Below are positions 12,513 to 18,292 of a stretch of 18,292 nt of DNA, piece after piece. Made by a program: the position numbers and the translations under genes. The DNA lies in NCBI GenBank assembly GCA_031279155.1, contig JAITJB010000085.1:1-18292 (forward strand). Direction: 5' to 3'. The first letter of the stretch is position 1. Each line of letters begins with the position of its first letter. The stretch comes from Deltaproteobacteria bacterium (GTDB lineage: Bacteria; Desulfobacterota; Desulfarculia; Adiutricales; Adiutricaceae). Below the pieces are notes generated by a model, which had not been told where the DNA came from, did no database searches, and worked only from the letters and a program-made list of their open reading frames with translations.

Positions 12513-14312
12513 ATGAGCCGAAATAATAATCACAGCCGAGCTGCGCTTAAATTAAACATCATGGGCGAAACTTTAGGCGAGAGAGTTTCCACCTACCTCT
12601 CCCCCACCCTCAAGGAGGACCCCTCTGAGGCCGAGGTCGTCAGCCACAAACTTATGATCCGGGCCGGCTTGATTCGCAAGCTCTCCTCAGGCATCTATAA
12701 CTTCCTGCCCATGGGTTTAAGATCGCTTTGGAAGCTTGAGCGCATAATCCGAGCCGAGATGAACCGCGCCGGGGCCAAAGAAGTGCTTTTGCCCTGCGTT
12801 CAGCCCGGGGAACTTTGGCGAGAGAGCGGCCGGTGGGATCACTACGGAAATGAACTTCTAAGATTTAAAGACCGCCACGACCACGATTACGTCTTTGGCC
12901 CGACGCACGAAGAGGTCATTACCGACATAATCCGCCGGGAAATCCGCTCCTTCCGCGACATGCCCCTAAACCTCTACCAGATCCAGACAAAATTTCGTGA
13001 TGAAATCAGGCCCCGCTTCGGGCTCATGAGGGGCCGCGAGTTTATCATGAAAGACGCTTATAGTTTCGATATCGATGATATCGAAGCCGATCTCTCCTAC
13101 CGGGCCATGTACCGGGCTTATGAGAGCATCTTTCGCAAGTGCGGCTTAGATTTTGCCGTAGTTGAGGCCGATAGCGGCCCCATTGGCGGCAGTTACTCCC
13201 ACGAGTTTATGGTTTTAGCCGATACCGGGGAAGACGCTTTGGTCTCGTGTCCCAGCTGCGGCTATGCGGCCAACCTGGAAAAGGCTCAGCTAAAACACTA
13301 CCCGGCAGAGCCGGCTAAGACTTCGGAACTTACCAAAATCCACACCCCCAACTGTACCGACGTCCCGACTTTGGCTAAATTCTTAGATATCCCCCGCTCC
13401 TCCATCCTCAAATCCATGCTCTTTGAAACTCAAACCTTCGATGGTCCCCAATACGTCCTGGCCGTTATTCCCGGTCACCGGGAGATAAACCTCATAAAAC
13501 TAAAAAACGCTTTGGGAGGACTGATTCCGGTTTTAGCGAGCCCGGAAAAGGCCCAAGAGATCACCGGGGTGGTTAAGGGTTACGTTACCCCATTAAATTC
13601 TAAGGTTAGAATCATAGCCGACCAGGTAGCCGCTAGTATGCCCGCAGGCGTAGTGGGCGCCGGGGAAAAGGATTACCATTACACGGGAGCCAAACCTGGT
13701 ATTGACTTTAAAATTGACGGCGTCTTTGATTTGGCCACAACCGAGGAAGGCGACCCATGCCCTCAATGCGATTGCCCGGTCGTCATCAAAAGGGGCATAG
13801 AGGTCGGTCACGTCTTTAAACTGGGCGTCAAGTACTCCATACCCATGGGGGCCAGCTTTGCCAAAGTAGACGGCCAAGACGCTCCCATCGTTATGGGCTG
13901 TTACGGCATAGGCGTGGGCCGGACTCTAGCCGCCTCCATTGAGCAGAACCACGACCGCGATGGCATCATCTGGCCCATGGCCTTGTCCCCATTCCAGGTG
14001 GTCTTATTGCCGCTTGAAGTCCAAAATGAGGAGGTCACAAGCGTAGCCGAAAGCCTATTTGATGGCCTAACCGACTTGGGGGTAGAGACTTTACTTGACG
14101 ATCGCGATCTTAGGCCGGGCCACAAGTTTAAGGACGCCGATCTCTTGGGCATCCCACTTAAAGTTACTATCTCCAAAAAGAACCTAGCCGCCAACCGTTT
14201 AGAACTCAAACACCGACGCACAGGGGAGGTCATAATGCTCCCCGTAGACCGAGCTAAGGAAAAGGTTTTAGACCTCGTAAAAGAGGCCATGGAAAGGGGG
14301 AGCACCAGCTAA
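12513..14312 (+). CDS. proS: Prolyl-tRNA synthetase ProS (bacterial type, with editing domain)
   Basis: Charges tRNA-Pro with proline in the cytoplasm. It has 599 residues, against about 570 for the bacterial type. The class II core shows SHKLMIRAGLIRKLSSGIYN (44-63), GPTHEEVITD (129-138), the motif 2 region FRDEIRPRFGLMRGREFIMK (161-180), and motif 3 YGIGVGRTLAASIEQNHD (464-481). The inserted YbaK-like editing domain lies at about 245-400, with CPSCGYAANLE (246-256), then ILKSMLF (298-304) and a variant GHREINLIK (321-329) where GDHELNEVK-like is usual. CPQC (416-419) and RGIEVGHVFKLGVKYS (427-442) precede motif 3. The anticodon-binding domain is C-terminal. The start is taken as the ATG at 12513, preceded by AAGAG; an ATG at 12561 would match the family start more closely but has no ribosome site. 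It is first in a tight operon with rel, 7 bases away. Confidence 0.95.
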   Translation: MSRNNNHSRAALKLNIMGETLGERVSTYLSPTLKEDPSEAEVVSHKLMIRAGLIRKLSSGIYNFLPMGLRSLWKLERIIRAEMNRAGAKEVLLPCVQPGELWRESGRWDHYGNELLRFKDRHDHDYVFGPTHEEVITDIIRREIRSFRDMPLNLYQIQTKFRDEIRPRFGLMRGREFIMKDAYSFDIDDIEADLSYRAMYRAYESIFRKCGLDFAVVEADSGPIGGSYSHEFMVLADTGEDALVSCPSCGYAANLEKAQLKHYPAEPAKTSELTKIHTPNCTDVPTLAKFLDIPRSSILKSMLFETQTFDGPQYVLAVIPGHREINLIKLKNALGGLIPVLASPEKAQEITGVVKGYVTPLNSKVRIIADQVAASMPAGVVGAGEKDYHYTGAKPGIDFKIDGVFDLATTEEGDPCPQCDCPVVIKRGIEVGHVFKLGVKYSIPMGASFAKVDGQDAPIVMGCYGIGVGRTLAASIEQNHDRDGIIWPMALSPFQVVLLPLEVQNEEVTSVAESLFDGLTDLGVETLLDDRDLRPGHKFKDADLLGIPLKVTISKKNLAANRLELKHRRTGEVIMLPVDRAKEKVLDLVKEAMERGSTS

Positions 14313-14319
14313 ATCCACC

Positions 14320-16764
14320 ATGCTAGCCGAAAATCACAAACCTGAAATTCCTGGAGTTTCCGCCGCCCCCGGTTCAACCGGGGACACTTTGACTGCTACC
14401 ACCGCCACAGGGTCGGTCAGCCCAAGGCAATCAGTTACCGGTTCGGAGTCAACTCCGCCAAATGGATCGCCAAGCCCAGAAAGCTTAGACAGCCCGAAAA
14501 GCTCAGAAGGCTTAGGAAAAAATACCCCCACAAGTCAAACCGCGCCCGATTCCTACAGACCCCTTGAAGATATCCCTGTCTACAACACCCGGCCAGTTCG
14601 TATTGGGGAAATCATCGACTCGATATTGGAGCAAAACCCGCAGGCTGACGACGATCTAGTGAGGCAAGCTTACGTCTTTATGTTCACCGCCCACCACGGC
14701 GAAACCAGGCGATCCGGGGAGCCCTACTTCAATCACCCCTTAGCTGTGGCTTCCATCTTAGCCGACATGAAACTTGACGTGCACTCTATCGCCGCCGGCT
14801 TACTCCACGATACCGTGGAAAACACCCCGGTGACCATTAGCGATCTGCGCCGCAACTTTGGGCCCGAGGTGGCTACCATCGTTGATGGGGTGACTAAAAT
14901 TAATAAATTTCAGTTCTCCTCGCAGACCGAGCGCGAAGCCTCAAATATGCGCAAGATGATCCTAGCCATGCTTACCGATCTTAGGGTCATCATGGTTAAG
15001 CTGGCTGACCGCCTCAATAACATGCGCACCCTTGGCTTTATGCCCCTTGACCGTCAAGCGGCCATAAGTAGAGAAACCCTAGAGATATTCGCGCCCTTAG
15101 CCTCAAGACTTGGCATCCACAAGATCCAATCTGAGCTCGAGGATTTATCGCTCTTCTACTTGGAGCCCTACGCTTACCGGACTATTCGCCAGGCTCTCTC
15201 CGAGGGCCGAAACGACCGCCAAACTTATGTTGCCGAGGTCAAAAAGTTTCTAACAGCCAAGGTCCGCGAGTTTGGCATAGAGGCCGATATCGAAGGAAGG
15301 CCCAAGCATATATTTAGCATCTGGCGCAAGATGAAGGAGCAAAACCTGCCCTTCGAGCAGATATTTGATTTAGTAGCCTTTAGAATTATTGTCAATCAGG
15401 TCCAGGATTGCTACAGCGCCTTAGGCGTCATCCACTCCATCTTCAAACCCATCCCTGGCCGATTTAAAGACTACATAAGCCTCCCCAAAAATAACGGTTA
15501 CCGCTCGCTCCACACGGCTGTCGTCGGCTTAAACAGCATGCGCATGGAGATTCAAATTAGAACCCACGAGATGCACTCCTACGCCGAAGACGGCATAGCC
15601 GCTCACTGGCGCTATAAAGACGGCGGCCGCATAAGTGACGTGGAATCTCAGCGCATCAACTCTCTACGGGCCACCTTAAGCTGGCAATCGACCTTAGAAG
15701 ATCCTGGTAGCTTTATTAATTCCATTAAAGATAGCTTAGCTGAGGAAGACGCTCTCTTTGTTTTCACCCCGACCGGCGAGGTCAAAGAACTCCCCGTAGG
15801 GGCCACGCCCATTGATTTTGCTTACTGCATCCACACCGATATCGGCAATCACTGTAGCGGAGCCCGCATTAACGGCGTCATGGCCACCTTAAGGCAGAAG
15901 CTCCAAAATGGCGATACCGTTGAAATCATGACCAGCCGGGCCTCCAACCCCTCCCAGGATTGGCTGCGCTACGTCGTCAGTCCCAAAGCCAAAACCAAAA
16001 TCCGCCAATGGCTGAGCGCTGAGGAAAAAAAGCAGGCCGTGGAATTTGGGCGCACCCTCGTAATTCAAGAGATGCGGCGCCACAAAATTAGTCGCGATAA
16101 ATTGACCCCCGAAATCCTATCATCTTTGGGCTTTAATACCTTCGATGAACTTAATGTGGCCGTGGCCTACGGTAAAATCATCATTAAGACCATTATCGCG
16201 GCCATTAAGCCTGAACTTAAAAGCCAAAAAGAACTGCCGCCTCCCGAGCGCCCGCAGCAGGTTAAAGCCAAAGCCGCCAACATTGAAACACCCTCCACCA
16301 AGGTGCTAGTTAAAGGCGTGGGCGACGTCTTTGTCCGCTACGGTAAATGCTGTACCCCGGTCCCCGGTGAACCTATCGTTGGCTTCTTAACCCAGGGCCA
16401 GGGCGTAACCGTCCACTCAGCCGACTGCCGATCCCTCATGGGCCTTGACCACGACCGCTTCATTGAGGTCTCTTGGGATACCGATCCGGCAGACGACACG
16501 GCCTATGATATCTTTGTTAAAATTCAGACCCACAAAGTCAGGGGAGCTTATAGCCGCATTGTCCAGGCCATCACCGATAAGGTCGTGGACATTATTGAAG
16601 CTCACACCGACAACAACGGCGATGGCTCGCTTTGGTTCCGCTTAGCCGTCAGTAATTTTAATCAATTTTTGGCCATGATGGCCAGCCTCAAAGCTATGAC
16701 TAACGTCGTTGAAAGGGTAGAGCGCTTCTATCCCGACGGCCAGGGCGGCTCGGAAGCCGAATAA
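14320..16764 (+). CDS. Bifunctional (p)ppGpp synthetase/hydrolase, Rel/SpoT family
   Basis: Long RSH enzyme of the stringent response: it makes (p)ppGpp from GTP/GDP and ATP and hydrolyses it. It has 814 residues in the usual order. An extra N-terminal Ser/Thr/Pro-rich segment covers about 1-90. The HD hydrolase domain is at about 95-270 (His139 in FNHP, HDTVENT at 163-169, LADRLNNMRTL at 228-238). The synthetase domain is at about 320-435 (Asp350, RFKD at 381-384, Glu410). TGS is at about 477-540, the zinc-finger/CC region at about 670-705 (Cys677-Cys678, Cys703) and ACT at about 728-805. RFKD is the RXKD form typical of bifunctional Rel/SpoT rather than RelA. In the hydrolase motif the usual Glu-Asp is Glu167-Asn168, which may weaken hydrolysis. 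The ATG at 14320 has only a distant GGGGG-type ribosome site, so translation may be coupled to proS. An in-frame TTG at 14389 is the only other plausible start in the extension. Confidence 0.94.
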   Translation: MLAENHKPEIPGVSAAPGSTGDTLTATTATGSVSPRQSVTGSESTPPNGSPSPESLDSPKSSEGLGKNTPTSQTAPDSYRPLEDIPVYNTRPVRIGEIIDSILEQNPQADDDLVRQAYVFMFTAHHGETRRSGEPYFNHPLAVASILADMKLDVHSIAAGLLHDTVENTPVTISDLRRNFGPEVATIVDGVTKINKFQFSSQTEREASNMRKMILAMLTDLRVIMVKLADRLNNMRTLGFMPLDRQAAISRETLEIFAPLASRLGIHKIQSELEDLSLFYLEPYAYRTIRQALSEGRNDRQTYVAEVKKFLTAKVREFGIEADIEGRPKHIFSIWRKMKEQNLPFEQIFDLVAFRIIVNQVQDCYSALGVIHSIFKPIPGRFKDYISLPKNNGYRSLHTAVVGLNSMRMEIQIRTHEMHSYAEDGIAAHWRYKDGGRISDVESQRINSLRATLSWQSTLEDPGSFINSIKDSLAEEDALFVFTPTGEVKELPVGATPIDFAYCIHTDIGNHCSGARINGVMATLRQKLQNGDTVEIMTSRASNPSQDWLRYVVSPKAKTKIRQWLSAEEKKQAVEFGRTLVIQEMRRHKISRDKLTPEILSSLGFNTFDELNVAVAYGKIIIKTIIAAIKPELKSQKELPPPERPQQVKAKAANIETPSTKVLVKGVGDVFVRYGKCCTPVPGEPIVGFLTQGQGVTVHSADCRSLMGLDHDRFIEVSWDTDPADDTAYDIFVKIQTHKVRGAYSRIVQAITDKVVDIIEAHTDNNGDGSLWFRLAVSNFNQFLAMMASLKAMTNVVERVERFYPDGQGGSEAE

Positions 16765-16813
16765 ATCTTGGTAAACTTTCTAAACCAAACTTTGGAAACC
16801 TCCGGAAATCCAA

Positions 16814-17992
16814 GTGCTTTTAAAACATCTCCCAGATAATTCACTTTCGGCCCCCTGGGCCGAAAGTGACAAGATAGCCCTGCTCGATCTTAGCGAGAAA
16901 AAACTCGAGGAGTGTATTAAAAGTTTAGATAGCGCGCCCTACCGCTATAACCAGATAATAAACTGGCTCTACCGAAAAGATGTCTTAGATTTTGCCTTTA
17001 TGACCGACATATCTAAGGACACCAAAAATCACTTCGCTCAATTTTGCACTCCCTCCTCTAGGCTCAAGCGCCTTGAGGTGGTAACCGATAACGACGGCAC
17101 GGTTAAAATCCTCTGGGGGCTAAAAGACGGCTTAACAGTTGAGAGCGTCTTAATTGACGAGGGCGAGCGCTTAACATTGTGCTTATCGACCCAGGTTGGC
17201 TGCCGCATGGGCTGCCGCTTCTGCCGAACTGGCAGCATGGGCCTTATCAGAAACCTAAGCCAAGGTGAGATCGTCTGCCAAATCATCGAGAGCCGTAGGT
17301 TACTAGAAAACCCCAAAAAATTAACGAACCTAGTTCTCATGGGCATGGGCGAGCCCTTAGATAACCCCGATAATACCTTCGGAAGTCTCTCTTTTATTAC
17401 CAACCCTAAGTTTATGGCCTTTAACCAGCGTAGGGTTACGCTATCTACGGTTGGCGTCATACCCCAATTGGAAAAATTATCTCAAGCTTTTAAAAGCCAG
17501 AGCTTTAGCCTAACCATCTCTTTGGGGTCGGCTGTTGACTCCGTTAGGAGCCAGATCATGCCCTCCAACCGGGCCTGGCCGGTTGACGATCTTAAAAAGC
17601 TCTTGGAAAGGTTTCCCTTAAGGCCAGGCTGGCGCTTTACCTTTTCCTACGTAATGCTAGAGGGGGTTAATGATTCCAAAAAACAAGCCTTAGCTTTAGT
17701 TAAATTTTTGGCCCACATTAAATCCAAGGTTAACCTCATCCCCTTCAATCCCTGGCCCGGCGCCCCTTTTACCAGACCAAAAGCTGAGAGCGTTTTAAGC
17801 TTTCAAAAGGTTTTAACCGATAGTAACATATCCACCTTCATAAGGCGCACCAATGGTTTGGACAGTAACGCCGCCTGCGGCTTACTGGTAGCTAAAAATC
17901 AGGATCGCCAAAATTCTAGCCCTACCCCGCCTTCTCAACCGTTTGAAAACCCAAGCGATTCACCTGCCCTCCCCGATAGCCAAGGCTACTAA
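16814..17992 (+). CDS. rlmN: Dual-specificity RNA methyltransferase RlmN
   Basis: Radical SAM enzyme that methylates C2 of adenosine 2503 in 23S rRNA and of A37 in some tRNAs. It has 392 residues, near family size. The radical SAM cluster motif is CRMGCRFC (Cys130, 134, 137). The two mechanism cysteines are present: Cys123 in LTLCLSTQVG and Cys355 in NAACGLL, the residue that becomes methylated. LMGMGEPLDN (175-184) and MPSNRAWPVDDL (249-260) also fit. The usual SLHA is SLGSA at 236-240. The C-terminus after Cys355 carries a Ser/Pro-rich tail (about 364-392) not seen in the core family. The start is a GTG at 16814 with GGAAA at 16805-16808; an in-frame stop at 16781-16783 and no ATG before residue 63 leave no better choice. 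It lies 49 bases after rel, third gene of the operon. Confidence 0.93.
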   Translation: MLLKHLPDNSLSAPWAESDKIALLDLSEKKLEECIKSLDSAPYRYNQIINWLYRKDVLDFAFMTDISKDTKNHFAQFCTPSSRLKRLEVVTDNDGTVKILWGLKDGLTVESVLIDEGERLTLCLSTQVGCRMGCRFCRTGSMGLIRNLSQGEIVCQIIESRRLLENPKKLTNLVLMGMGEPLDNPDNTFGSLSFITNPKFMAFNQRRVTLSTVGVIPQLEKLSQAFKSQSFSLTISLGSAVDSVRSQIMPSNRAWPVDDLKKLLERFPLRPGWRFTFSYVMLEGVNDSKKQALALVKFLAHIKSKVNLIPFNPWPGAPFTRPKAESVLSFQKVLTDSNISTFIRRTNGLDSNAACGLLVAKNQDRQNSSPTPPSQPFENPSDSPALPDSQGY

Positions 17993-18096
17993 GCGGCTCC
18001 AATGAGCCCCGCCAATGAGTCACTTCAATAAGCTGCTCCAATGAACCACGCCTAAGAGCCCCGCCAATGAAGCCAACTTTAGGCTGCTCACCAAGC
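17991..18096 (+). repeat. Degenerate repeats starting at the rlmN stop codon
   Basis: GCTCCAATGA occurs at 17996 and 18035 (shift 39). GAGCCCCGCCAATGA occurs exactly at 18004-18018 and 18056-18070 (shift 52). GCTGCTC recurs near 18034 and 18083. The first unit overlaps the last bases of the rlmN stop codon. Confidence 0.6.
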
Positions 18097-18292
18097 TCTC
18101 AAAAAGCATACCAGCCAAAATATTCTGAAATATTCTTTAAATAGTTGATATCGACCGGTTTTATAACCAGCCTACAAATTACAGGATCTGATGGCTCCCG
18201 CTCGGCCATCTTTTGAACATTTTATGGCCCCCGCTCCTAAAATTGTCACGGCCAACCGGAAATAGGGTTTAAGCGATCTTAAGAGGCTATAT
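17993..18292. other. Gene-free right end of the window
   Basis: Repeats at the rlmN end are listed separately. Further on, ATGGCTCCCGCTC (18191-18203) recurs as ATGGCCCCCGCTC (18224-18236), 33 bases apart. No gene, promoter or clear terminator for rlmN is seen. Confidence 0.45.

Noticed and set aside
13593..14305. Two minus-strand frames of 94 and 134 residues inside proS
   Set aside because: They are mirrors of the strongly conserved ProS coding strand and carry no recognisable domain.
12561..14312. Later ATG as the proS start
   Set aside because: It fits family length slightly better but has no ribosome site. The ATG at 12513 was kept as more likely, with the doubt recorded.

Overview
The window reads as ordinary chromosome from a Gram-negative, anaerobe-like bacterium, most probably a Desulfobacterota (deltaproteobacterial) lineage and perhaps a host-associated one. 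I infer this from gene content and protein character: a DctPQM TRAP transporter beside a GlcDEF-type 2-hydroxyacid oxidase, AIDA-type repeats, a long Rel protein, heavy use of the leucine codon TTA at moderate GC, and gene-poor intergenic DNA rich in small repeats. No rRNA, tRNA, CRISPR array or complete mobile element was seen.

Layout. (1) 1-600: a small protein made of seven 19-residue AIDA-type strand-loop-strand repeats, with no visible export signal or barrel. (2) 1014-2699: a methyl-accepting chemotaxis protein, followed by a repeat-rich gap. (3) 3069-10233, plus strand: promoter, structured leader, dctP, two stem-loops, dctQ, dctM, a strong hairpin, then glcD, glcE and glcF with 4-base overlaps. 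This looks like an uptake-plus-oxidation module for glycolate, lactate or a related 2-hydroxyacid. (4) 10390-12014, minus strand: panB with a strong shared terminator, and upstream of it a 190-residue remnant of an IS110-family transposase that has lost most catalytic acidic residues. (5) 12513-17992, plus strand: proS, a long Rel/SpoT (p)ppGpp enzyme and rlmN, tightly spaced. This is a translation-quality and stringent-response operon. (6) 17993-18292: a gene-free end with repeats.

How the genes work together. DctP would bind a small carboxylate in the periplasm, DctQM would import it with sodium, and GlcDEF would oxidise the 2-hydroxyacid and pass electrons through its Fe-S subunit to the membrane pool. 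ProS charges tRNA-Pro, Rel makes and removes (p)ppGpp in response to uncharged tRNA, and RlmN methylates 23S rRNA and some tRNAs.

The least expected features are a recurring habit and three protein variants. The habit is that five of the gene ends carry short, unrelated tandem duplications that start at or just after the stop codon. The variants are a catalytically degraded but open IS110 N-domain with a hairpin-rich upstream region, an Asp-to-Asn change in the Rel hydrolase motif, and Ser/Pro-rich disordered tails on Rel and RlmN. I do not see a convincing new multi-gene system.
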